Positions 1 through 8,309 of a stretch of 37,584 nucleotides of DNA are shown in pieces. The position numbers and the translations under genes were made by a program. How positions within the stretch are numbered: position 1 is the stretch's first letter; every line of letters starts with the position of its first letter. The stretch lies in the NCBI GenBank assembly GCA_030667985.1, contig DAOUUU010000008.1:1-37584 (forward strand), read 5' to 3'. Source of the DNA: Candidatus Krumholzibacteriota bacterium (GTDB taxonomy: Bacteria > Krumholzibacteriota > Krumholzibacteriia > Krumholzibacteriales > Krumholzibacteriaceae). A model generated the notes under the pieces. It worked only from the letters and a program-made list of their open reading frames with translations. It ran no database searches and was not told the origin of the DNA.

Positions 1-685
1 ATGTCAAGCCTCCCAGAACGGCCGACTCCTCGTAGTGGCGGAAAAAATCTACAGTGAAACGCGCCGCCCCGTAAAAGATGCAGAAGAACGAGAAGGTAAA
101 TCCGTCGAACGACCGCTTTCGTTCCACTAGTATGAGAGCGGCGAGTATGAAAAGTCCATAGAAGGAGGAATAGAGCTGCGTCGGATGTATGGCAATTCCA
201 TCAAAGATATAGCCGGCGGGAGAATCGGCTGGGAAAACGACACCCAGAGAGCAGCTGGTCGGCAATCCGAAACAGCAACCGCTCAAGAAGCATCCTATGC
301 GGGTAATAACGATGCCTAGAGCTGTCGGAGCAGAGCAGATATCGGCTACCCTGAGAAAACTCACTTTCTTCTTTTTCAAATAGATAACGGCTCCGATGAC
401 TGAGAGTATGAGTCCGCCGTAATAGGTCGCCCCACCCTCCCAGAGAGCTATGATATCGAGCAGATTATGGTAATGATCACGGTGAGTGAGTATATAGAGC
501 ATTCTCGATCCGAGAACCGAGAGCAGGATCAGGATGATGCTCATGTCCTGTATGATCTCTTTCGGGACACCCCACTTATCGGCCCGGCGTCCCGCATACC
601 AGATGCCGATGAAGAAGCTGAAGGCCAGCATGAATCCGTAGGAATATACCCTGAATCTTCCGATCTCGATCAATATCGGGTGCAC
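1..685 (-). CDS. lgt: Prolipoprotein diacylglyceryl transferase (Lgt), 3' end truncated by window edge
   Basis: Manual translation of the minus strand from GTG at 685 (RBS AGGAGG 5 nt upstream): VHPILIEIGRFRVYSYGFMLAFSFFIGIWYAGRRADKWG...GSRMLYILTH...WEGGATYYGGLI...RIGCFLSGCCFGLPTSCSLGVVFP...IHPTQLYSSFYGLFILAAL...GAARFTVDFFRHYEE. Lgt hallmarks HPTQLY and GxxRFxVxFxR. Not in the supplied ORF track because it has no stop in the window. Confidence 0.93.
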   Translation of the reverse strand, partial: MHPILIEIGRFRVYSYGFMLAFSFFIGIWYAGRRADKWGVPKEIIQDMSIILILLSVLGSRMLYILTHRDHYHNLLDIIALWEGGATYYGGLILSVIGAVIYLKKKKVSFLRVADICSAPTALGIVITRIGCFLSGCCFGLPTSCSLGVVFPADSPAGYIFDGIAIHPTQLYSSFYGLFILAALILVERKRSFDGFTFSFFCIFYGAARFTVDFFRHYEESAVLGGLT

Positions 686-695
686 CGATTCCTCC

Positions 696-1967
696 TCAAT
701 ATTCGTAGAAGCGCATACTGAAATTCATAAGGACTCCGGCGAGAAAACAGCTGATCAACATCGAACTCCCGCCATAGCTAAGAAAGGGAAGCGGAAGCCC
801 GGTCACCGGAGCAAGCCCGATCGTCATACCGATATTCACTATAACATGAAACGCGAAGTATGAACAGATACCGATTGCCGCAATCGAGGCGAATCGGTTC
901 TTTACCTGCGTCGCGAGATAATATCCCCTAAAAACAAAGAGGCCGTAAAGAACCAGGATGACAAACGCTCCGATGAATCCGAGTTCCTCGGCCAGCACGG
1001 AATATATAAAATCGGAGTGCCGCTCGGGCAGAAAGGCCAGGAGCTTCTGTGTCCCGTGCAGATACTGCTTTCCCAAAAACCCACCCGATCCTATCGCGAC
1101 CTTCGACTGGTAGACCTGCCATCCTGAACCGAGGATATCGGATTCAGGCCGCATGAAATCGAGGATCCTCTTCTGCTGATAGAGCTGCAGCTTGTTCCAG
1201 AAGTTCGGTACGGTGAGCATCACGGTGAGGTTCAGTATGACCAGCAGCGAGCTCTGGAATATGTAGCGCCTCCTCCTGTACGCGACAAAAAGCACGATCA
1301 TGAAGAAAACAAGAAGGGGAAAGGGATAATCTTCCGCCCCCGGAAGGCTACGCGAGCTGTAGATGGTGAGAATCGCGCTTATCACTGGCGAAAGCAGCAA
1401 TAATATTATCCCCTCGTTCAATCCGCGCCAGTAGAGGATCGGTAGAAGGAGCGCAGGGAATACGAGGGCCGTTCCCAGATCCGGCTGCTTCATTACGAGC
1501 AGGGTGGGCAGGGCCACAGCCGCCATCGATATTGCTATGACACGGATCTTATTGGGATCGTTCTTCTTCTCGGCAAGGAACCGGGCAATAATGAAAATCA
1601 CGGCTATTTTCATGAACTCGCTAGGCTGAAGGTTGAAACCTCCGATGACTATCCACCTGCTCGTCCCGCTCTCCGGCGATTGAAAGAAGGTGACGAGCAG
1701 CAGCATGACACCGACTGCATAGAAGAGCACGGCGGCGCTCTCGTAATTGCGAAACGGAACAGCCATGGCGGCGATCATCACCGCGATGCCGAGAGCCACC
1801 CATATCAACTGTCTCGTGAAGAATTGACTCTCAGCCGGTTGAAACGTGTCCTTCAGCTCCTCTGGAACATGACCCACCGAATAGAGGGTCAGGAGTCCGA
1901 ATCCGATGAGAAGCAACACCGGCAGCAGTATTAGAAGATCGAAATGTCCCAGCAGCTTTTCAGTCAT
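696..1967 (-). CDS. rodA: Rod shape-determining SEDS protein RodA
   Basis: 424-aa multi-pass protein with SEDS motifs (QPSEFMKIAVI, KQPDLGTALV, ERHSDFIYSVLAEELGFIG, PVTGLPLPFLSYGGSSML). ATG at 1967 overlaps the upstream PBP2 stop. Confidence 0.95.
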   Translation of the reverse strand: MTEKLLGHFDLLILLPVLLLIGFGLLTLYSVGHVPEELKDTFQPAESQFFTRQLIWVALGIAVMIAAMAVPFRNYESAAVLFYAVGVMLLLVTFFQSPESGTSRWIVIGGFNLQPSEFMKIAVIFIIARFLAEKKNDPNKIRVIAISMAAVALPTLLVMKQPDLGTALVFPALLLPILYWRGLNEGIILLLLSPVISAILTIYSSRSLPGAEDYPFPLLVFFMIVLFVAYRRRRYIFQSSLLVILNLTVMLTVPNFWNKLQLYQQKRILDFMRPESDILGSGWQVYQSKVAIGSGGFLGKQYLHGTQKLLAFLPERHSDFIYSVLAEELGFIGAFVILVLYGLFVFRGYYLATQVKNRFASIAAIGICSYFAFHVIVNIGMTIGLAPVTGLPLPFLSYGGSSMLISCFLAGVLMNFSMRFYEY

Positions 1968-3789
1968 TCTGCAGTCCAAAGAAATAATAGGTTAATATCT
2001 CGCGTGCCACTGGGGCCGCCATCGCCCCGCCGTGCCCCGCGTTTTCCATCACTATGGCCAGGACGATCTCGGGATCCTCGGCAGGAGCATACGCGACGAA
2101 TAGAGCGTGATCCTCGCCGTGAGGATTCTGCGAGGTCCCGGTCTTCCCCGCTATCTTGATACCCGGTACCGCCGACGCTCTTCCCGTGCCTCTCTCGCCG
2201 GAAACGACGCCCTCCATCGCGCTCCTGATAATCCCCAACAGCTGCTTATCGATAGTGGGCAGCTCGACCGCGGGCCACTCGTAGTTCGAGGCCTTTCTAC
2301 CGTCGAAATCGACTATCTGATATACCATGTGGGGTTGAACGCGCTTCCCGCCGTTGGCGAATATCGCACTCATCATGCAGATCTGGAGCGGCGTGGCAAG
2401 TAGCTCCCCCTGCCCTATCGAATAGTTGAGAAGATGCCCCCTCGTCCATTTTCTCTTTCCGAAACGCCTGTCGAAATATGCATGGTCCGGGATGGTCCCG
2501 ACTGCCTCACTGGGCAGATCGATCCCGGACTTCTTTCCATAACCGAAAATGCGGCCCGTCTCGCCGAATTGGTCGGCCGACAGCAACTCCCCCAGTTGAT
2601 AGAAGTATATGTCGCACGACTGCTCGATAGCCCCCTTCATCGAGAGGGAACCGTGTCCCTCCGGTCTCCAGCACCCGAAATTCCTGTTGCCGAACCGGTA
2701 GGAACCGTAGCAGGGCTTTAGATGCTGTCTGGACCCGACAATCCTGTTACTCAATGCAGAATAAGCAGTTACGAGCTTGAATACCGAGGCGGGCGGATAG
2801 GTCGCCTGTATGGTCCTGTTGAAAAGAGGATTGTCCGGATTTTCGTAGAGCTTCTGCCAATCCTGTTCGCTCACGCCGCCGATGAACATGTTCGGATCAT
2901 AGGAGGGCCGGCTGACCCCGGCGAGTATCTCTCCGTTTCTGGGATCCATGACGACTACGGCTCCCTTGCCCCAGGTAAAGATCCTCTCCACCTCACGTTG
3001 GAACTTGATATCAATCGTCAGCCAGATATCCCTGCCCGGCACAGGAGCTCTGGACCCGACAAAACCATCCACACCTTCGATTCCGTCGAGTCCGTCGATC
3101 GTCCCTATCACGACACCGTCAGCACTGATCTCGACGAGCCGCTCTCCGTCGACTCCTTTGAGATAATGCTCATAGTTGAATTCTATTCCGGTGCGACCGA
3201 TCATATCGCCCCTGTGATAGTTGGAGATCTTGCCCAGTTCGTCATCGGTCACCTCTCCAACGTAGCCCAGGACATGAGCCGCGATCGTGCTGTCGGGGTA
3301 CTGGCGCCTGTGCTTCGAGACCAGTTTGAAGAATGTGAAGAACTCGCGGTTCTCCATCAGTATCGATATCTGTTCCTTATCGGCCGCCTGGACGACCGGC
3401 ATCTCCCTTCCATCGGGGAAACGTTCGGTCCACTCCTGCAGATTGCTCCTGAGTCTCTCTTCGTCGACTCGGAGCAATCTGCAGGCGACAGATAGTACAC
3501 CGCTCTTACCTCTTGTCTTCCGGGGCAATATGCAGATCTGATAGATGGGTATATTGACGACAAGTTTCGTTCCGCGTCGATCCCTGATGAAGCCGCGCGG
3601 CGCTATGACACGCTCTTTCCTGATACGGTTGGACAGGGCGAGCTCCTTGTACTGCTCCGCGCGCACCACCTGGAGGTAGAACAGCCTTCCGAGAATGATC
3701 AGTAAGACGGCGAGTATTATGAAGATCAGTTTCCTGAATCGGGCGTTGAGGGCCGCCACATCATGCCGGTCACTTCCCTCCACGTACAC
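1960..3789 (-). CDS. mrdA: Penicillin-binding protein 2 (peptidoglycan transpeptidase)
   Basis: N-terminal TM; active-site YPPASVFK (SxxK), SCD (SxN equivalent), AGKTGTSQN (KTG); followed by rodA. Confidence 0.95.
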   Translation of the reverse strand: MYVEGSDRHDVAALNARFRKLIFIILAVLLIILGRLFYLQVVRAEQYKELALSNRIRKERVIAPRGFIRDRRGTKLVVNIPIYQICILPRKTRGKSGVLSVACRLLRVDEERLRSNLQEWTERFPDGREMPVVQAADKEQISILMENREFFTFFKLVSKHRRQYPDSTIAAHVLGYVGEVTDDELGKISNYHRGDMIGRTGIEFNYEHYLKGVDGERLVEISADGVVIGTIDGLDGIEGVDGFVGSRAPVPGRDIWLTIDIKFQREVERIFTWGKGAVVVMDPRNGEILAGVSRPSYDPNMFIGGVSEQDWQKLYENPDNPLFNRTIQATYPPASVFKLVTAYSALSNRIVGSRQHLKPCYGSYRFGNRNFGCWRPEGHGSLSMKGAIEQSCDIYFYQLGELLSADQFGETGRIFGYGKKSGIDLPSEAVGTIPDHAYFDRRFGKRKWTRGHLLNYSIGQGELLATPLQICMMSAIFANGGKRVQPHMVYQIVDFDGRKASNYEWPAVELPTIDKQLLGIIRSAMEGVVSGERGTGRASAVPGIKIAGKTGTSQNPHGEDHALFVAYAPAEDPEIVLAIVMENAGHGGAMAAPVAREILTYYFFGLQND

Positions 3790-4267
3790 CCACCATCCTT
3801 CCCGTGACCATCTCGACGACGAAGAAGATCACAACAGCTATCACCGCCGTATAGAGAGAGGATAGCAGCGAGTAGCGGAAGAATGAGAACAGGATATCCG
3901 GAATGGAAAATCTCAGAGTGATCGAGAAGAATATGATATCGTTCACGAGGCAAGCCGCCATGACGATAAATCCCCTGAAAAGCGGGTTTTCCGGGAGGAA
4001 TTCCGCTCCGAACCGCGAAACCCAGTAGGCTATGAGCGACTTGGCGAGAGCATTCGCCCCCAGGTGCTCGGCGTTACCCAGGTCCTGGAGAAAACCGAGT
4101 ACGAACCCGATTATGACCGCCGGAACCGGATTTCTCCCGAGGACGAGAGCGACTATGGCCATGATCATGAGCTTGGGATAGACATCGGCCAATCCCATAT
4201 GCGGAATCAGGGTGAGTTGCAGGACCAATATGAAAAACGCAAGCGTTGCGATCCTGACCGCGTTCAC
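3770..4267 (-). CDS. mreD: Rod shape-determining protein MreD
   Basis: 166-codon hydrophobic protein from GTG at 4267 (GTGA overlap with the mreC stop): VNAVRIATLAFFILVLQLTLIPHMGLADVYPKLMIMAIVALVLGRNPVPAVIIGFVLGFLQDL. Position between mreC and mrdA. Confidence 0.85.
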   Translation of the reverse strand: MNAVRIATLAFFILVLQLTLIPHMGLADVYPKLMIMAIVALVLGRNPVPAVIIGFVLGFLQDLGNAEHLGANALAKSLIAYWVSRFGAEFLPENPLFRGFIVMAACLVNDIIFFSITLRFSIPDILFSFFRYSLLSSLYTAVIAVVIFFVVEMVTGRMVGVRGGK

Positions 4268-5124
4268 CTCGAAACCCCCGATCCGCCGCTTTCGGTGGCC
4301 TTCTCGAACTCCTCGTAGATCGCCGGTTTCTCCCATTCCTTTCCGCCGGTGATGATGAAGAGCTCCTCGAGTTTATTCAGATCGGACATGCTTATCGCCC
4401 TGACCTTCTTGCTGAGCCCTCCCTTCTCGTTAGTCACCTGCAGGACAGTGGCGACAAGAAATCCTTTTGGAAACAACCTTCCCAGCCCGCTCGTCACGAG
4501 CGTGTCACCGCGCAGAACATCCTCCTCCTTGCCGACGTAATCAAGTCTGAAGAAATTTTCCCGGTCCCACTCGAGAAGTCCCACGATCCTGCTCCGGCGG
4601 TTTATGCAACTTACCGAGACCGCTTTGTTGCTGAGAAGCAGAACATTCGAGAAATTAGAGAATACATGTTTCACACGACCGACGAGCCCCTTGTATCCGA
4701 CGACCGCCATCCCGACCCGGACGCTGTCCTGTGAGCCGCGATCGACGACGACGAAATTATGAGACCGATCCAAAGATCTGGCGATCACCTCGCACGGAAG
4801 GAATTCATGGAACGAGTCATCCTTCAACCCTATCAGCTCCCTGAGCCGGTTCCTCTCCGCCCCGAGCTGGAGCAGGCGCTATCGCTCGTGAGAGAGAGTC
4901 GCGACATCCTTCTTGAGCCGCAGGTTCTCCTCCACGAGTCGATCCATCGCCAAAAAATATGATTCGACCCTGTCCACGGGCCCAAGGAGAAAGGATTCGA
5001 CCGAGCGAGCGGTCTGGACCTGGCTATCGTCGCCAAGCGTAAGCAGAAAGACGGATAGGGCGACGGCGATGACGATCACCGTCTTGTCGAGATGCTTTTC
5101 GAAAAGGAAGGATAGAAACTGCAT
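4264..5124 (-). CDS. mreC: MreC, interrupted by an in-frame TAG at 4879-4881 (286 aa if read through)
   Basis: ORFs 4879-5124 and 4264-4827 are in the same frame. The region between reads ...LKKDVATLSHER[TAG]RLLQLGAERNRLRELIGLKDDSFHEFLPCEVIARSLDRSHNFVVVDRGSQDSVRVGMAVVG..., a contiguous MreC (TM, coiled coil, beta domains) between mreB and mreD. Confidence 0.88.
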
Positions 5125-5125
5125 G

Positions 5126-6160
5126 CTAGAACCGGGAGCTCTTCATAATGATTCGCTCGTATGAGTGCAAATTACCCAGGATCTTACCGCTTCCCAAAAC
5201 GACACAGGTCAATGGGTCCTCGACGATGTTTATCGGGAGATTCGTCTCCTCCTTGACGAGGGTGTCGATGCCCTTTAGGAGCGATCCGCCGCCAGTCATG
5301 ACGATACCGCGATCAACGATGTCGGCGGCGAGCTCGGGAGGAGTCTGCTCGAGCGCCGTCTTGAGAGCCGCGACGATCTGGCTGAGCGGCTCGGCGAGCG
5401 CTTCGCGGATCTCCATGCTCGAGATCCTGAGGGTCTTGGGTATCCCGGATACGAGATCCCGCCCCTTGATCTCCATCTCCTCCTCTTTCTCCATCTTCGT
5501 CGCCGTTCCGATGACCATCTTCACGTGTTCGGCGGTCTGGTCCCCGATGAGAAGGTTATAGGCCTTCTTCACGTGCTGGACGATCACCTCGTCCATCTCG
5601 TCGCCTCCCACGCGGATCGATATATCGGTCACGATCCCGTTGAGCGCAATGACGGCGATCTCAGTTGTTCCTCCCCCGATATCGATCACCATATTGCCTG
5701 AAGGTTTGTCGACGGGAAGCCCCACACCGATTGCAGCGGCGATCGGCTCGGCGATCAGATAGACTTCCCTCGCTCCGGCATTCTGTGCGGAGTCGGTGAC
5801 CGCCCGGCGTTCAACCTCGGTTATGCCGGAGGGAACGCTTATGACAATGCGCGGGCGGATGAAGAACCGCTTTTTCTGCGACTTCTTTATGAACTCCCGC
5901 AGCATCACTTCGGTGATCTCGAAATCAGCGATAACACCGTCTTTGAGCGGCCTTATGGCGGTGATGTGATCGGGAGTCTTGCCGAGCATAGCCTTCGCCT
6001 CGACGCCGACGGCATAGATCTTCTTCGTTTTCTGGTCGACAGCGACGACGGAAGGCTCGTTCAGGACGATTCCACTACCCTTGAGATAGACCAGTGTATT
6101 AGCCGTACCGAGATCTATTGCGATATCGTTTGACATGTATGCTGCTAAGCGCCCAAACAA
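5126..6160 (-). CDS. mreB: Rod shape-determining actin-like protein MreB
   Basis: MFGRLAAYMSNDIAIDLGTANTLVYLKGSGIVLNEPSVVA...; IDIGGGTTEIAVIALNGIV; MTGGGSLLKGID. TTG start at 6160 with an upstream AAGGAAGG. Confidence 0.97.
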   Translation of the reverse strand: MFGRLAAYMSNDIAIDLGTANTLVYLKGSGIVLNEPSVVAVDQKTKKIYAVGVEAKAMLGKTPDHITAIRPLKDGVIADFEITEVMLREFIKKSQKKRFFIRPRIVISVPSGITEVERRAVTDSAQNAGAREVYLIAEPIAAAIGVGLPVDKPSGNMVIDIGGGTTEIAVIALNGIVTDISIRVGGDEMDEVIVQHVKKAYNLLIGDQTAEHVKMVIGTATKMEKEEEMEIKGRDLVSGIPKTLRISSMEIREALAEPLSQIVAALKTALEQTPPELAADIVDRGIVMTGGGSLLKGIDTLVKEETNLPINIVEDPLTCVVLGSGKILGNLHSYERIIMKSSRF

Positions 6161-6174
6161 TTCGTACCTTCCTT

Positions 6175-6909
6175 TCAGCGAGGGATCAGGTCTCTCTCCC
6201 TCATGCTCACGAATCTTTCCCCTCCGATAATGATATGGTCGATGAGCTCGATACCCATCAACTCACCGCACCGGGCGAAACGCAGGGTAAGATCGGCGTC
6301 TTCGTTACTCGGCTCGGGGTTGCCGGTCGGATGGTTGTGAACCATTATGATACCGGCTGCACTCGCTTTCACCGCCGCCTTAAATATCTCGCGCGGATGC
6401 ACGAGAGCGGCGTTCAAGGAACCGATGGCCACAGTCACGATACGTATTATACCGTTCTTTGTATCGAGCAGAACCGCCTTGAAATGTTCCCGGTCGAGCC
6501 CCTTGAGCTCGGGGATCATAAGCTCGGCGATATCCCCTGGGGAGCGGACCTTGGTAATCCTGTTCTCCCTCTCGCGCGTCACACTACGTATTCCGAGCTC
6601 GAAGGCCGCCTTGAGCCTTATGGTCCCTGCTCTCCCCAGGCCACCGAATCCAAGGAGATCCTCGATTCCCGCCTCCGCGATCCCGTCGAGCCCTCCGTAC
6701 CGCTCCACGAGCTCCTGGGCGATCGCACCGGCCGACCGGTGATTACAGGCGCCGATGACCATCGCGAGAAGATTCTCGTCGCCGATTCCCTCGGATCCCC
6801 TGAGATAAAACCTCTTCCTGAGCGCCTCAAGGGACGCTTTTCCTTCTGTTTTCACACCCTCTCCCCACATCCACCGCTGAAAACTAACAGAAGCCTTGGT
6901 ACAGTTCAA
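6175..6909 (-). CDS. radC: RadC/JAB-domain (MPN+) protein; start uncertain (TTG 6909 or ATG 6870)
   Basis: HNHPTGNPEPSNEDADLT JAMM motif, HhH-like GFGGLGRAGTIRLKAAFELG; immediately upstream of mreB as in many bacteria. Confidence 0.93.
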   Translation of the reverse strand: MNCTKASVSFQRWMWGEGVKTEGKASLEALRKRFYLRGSEGIGDENLLAMVIGACNHRSAGAIAQELVERYGGLDGIAEAGIEDLLGFGGLGRAGTIRLKAAFELGIRSVTRERENRITKVRSPGDIAELMIPELKGLDREHFKAVLLDTKNGIIRIVTVAIGSLNAALVHPREIFKAAVKASAAGIIMVHNHPTGNPEPSNEDADLTLRFARCGELMGIELIDHIIIGGERFVSMRERDLIPR

Positions 6910-6910
6910 G

Positions 6911-8182
6911 CTATTTCACACCGCTCGGCTGCTCCCCTCCATTGCCTCCGGACAGGCTTATCCTGAGCCGTTCGATCCTGTCGATCTCGCTCTTTGCGTA
7001 GTCGATCCAGACGTCACCCGGGAATCCGTCGACGATGGCCCTGTAGCACGACAGCGCCTTGAGCGGCTTCTGAAACCGCCTCTCCAGTATCCCCGCCATG
7101 CGGAACAGCACGAAGGGCACCTCGGGTGAATCAGTATAACGCTCTATAAAATTATCATATGCTGCGGCCGCAGTCTTGAACTTGAGCGTCCGCTCCATCC
7201 GGTATGCAAGATCGAGGTGCAGATCCGCGTCGAGTGTGAATCCGGGAATGTGCCTCATAGCCTCTGCAAACGCCTGTTCGGCCAGATCACGCACCCCTTC
7301 GTTCAGGTAGTTGCGGATAGCTTCGATGAAATGATAACGGGCCATGCCGGAATCACCGCTGCAGACGAATGCCCGAGCGATAGCAGCGTGCGCATCCGGA
7401 TCGCTGGGAACAATAGCGAGGTAATTACCGTATTCGACCTGGCAGGCGAACCAGTTCGCCTTCTTGAAATGCTTCTTCGCTTTGACAACGTGGTTTTCAG
7501 CCCTGGCCGCCGTCCATGCTCCGAAAAAGAGGGAGAGCGCTATGCCGGCCGCGAAACCGCCGATGTGAAGGCTGTAGGCGACCTGCAATCCGGGCGATCC
7601 CAGCTGGACAACGGCGTAGACCCCCTGCAGGATCAGCCAGAGGACCAGGGCGAAAACAACAGGGACATAGGTTCTTCCCGCCCGGTTAACTCCCTGCAGC
7701 GGCATGAATATCCAGTAGGCGACCCTGACCCTGCTGAAGTAGCAGCGGGTCATGTAGGCTCCCAGGAGCCCGCTTGTGGCCCCAGAGGCTCCGACGACCG
7801 GGTATATAAGAAACTCAGGGCTGAAGAGAGTTGTGAAGAGCAGGTGAGTGTATGCCCCCACCACGGTCGATAAGAGGAATATCAGATAGAACCGCCCCGG
7901 CCCGAAACGGTCCTCGACAGCCCTGCCGAAGATAATCAGGTAAACGATGTTTCCGAAGAGGTGCAGATATCCGCCGTGGAGAAAGGTATAGGTAACGGCG
8001 TTTCCCGGATTGGGCGCGAGGGGCTGGAAGACTAGGTTCCACGCGTTCCAAGAGCCCAATGCGGGGCTGTATCTGTATATTAAGAACATACCTATGCAGA
8101 CGAGCGAGATGAAATAGGTAATCGAGGCTCTCCGCCTCACCTCGAGATCCAGCCCTACCGGTATGTAGTAGAAGAAATACAC
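6911..8182 (-). CDS. Rhomboid-family intramembrane serine protease with C-terminal TPR-like region
   Basis: GASGATSGLLGAYM (Ser nucleophile), HIGGFAAGI (catalytic His), FLHGGYLHLFGNIVYLIIFG; C-terminal helical repeats (FKKANWFACQVEYGNYLAIVPSDPDAHAAIARAFVCSGD...). GTG at 8182 is preferred because AAAGGAG precedes it and the upstream ORF extension runs through a terminator. Confidence 0.9.
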   Translation of the reverse strand: MYFFYYIPVGLDLEVRRRASITYFISLVCIGMFLIYRYSPALGSWNAWNLVFQPLAPNPGNAVTYTFLHGGYLHLFGNIVYLIIFGRAVEDRFGPGRFYLIFLLSTVVGAYTHLLFTTLFSPEFLIYPVVGASGATSGLLGAYMTRCYFSRVRVAYWIFMPLQGVNRAGRTYVPVVFALVLWLILQGVYAVVQLGSPGLQVAYSLHIGGFAAGIALSLFFGAWTAARAENHVVKAKKHFKKANWFACQVEYGNYLAIVPSDPDAHAAIARAFVCSGDSGMARYHFIEAIRNYLNEGVRDLAEQAFAEAMRHIPGFTLDADLHLDLAYRMERTLKFKTAAAAYDNFIERYTDSPEVPFVLFRMAGILERRFQKPLKALSCYRAIVDGFPGDVWIDYAKSEIDRIERLRISLSGGNGGEQPSGVK

Positions 8183-8252
8183 CAGTCTCCTTTTATCCGT
8201 AACCTCATAATATCCTGCAAGTAACAGACCAAAGGAACGGCTCATGGATAAT

Positions 8253-8281
8253 AAAAAAAGGGGGAGCCGGGTGGCTCCCCC
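8253..8281 (-). terminator. Rho-independent terminator of the 8310-9590 gene
   Basis: Minus strand GGGGGAGCC-ACCC-GGCTCCCCC followed by TTTTTTT (perfect 9-bp stem). Confidence 0.93.
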
Positions 8282-8309
8282 TTCTCTATCAGCTTGCACC
8301 TCTATCGGT

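Noticed and set aside
2722-3495. 257-aa plus-strand ORF
   Set aside because: Entirely antisense to mrdA (PBP2); composition-driven open frame.
4267-4336. N-terminal extension of mreD in the ORF track
   Set aside because: The hydrophobic start VNAVRIATLAFF at the GTGA overlap (4267) fits MreD; the extension lies within mreC and is hydrophilic.
4264-5124. Frameshift as the cause of the split mreC ORFs
   Set aside because: Both pieces are in the same frame; the interruption is a single TAG codon, not an indel.
6118-6966. 282-aa plus-strand ORF
   Set aside because: Antisense to radC; no domain signal.
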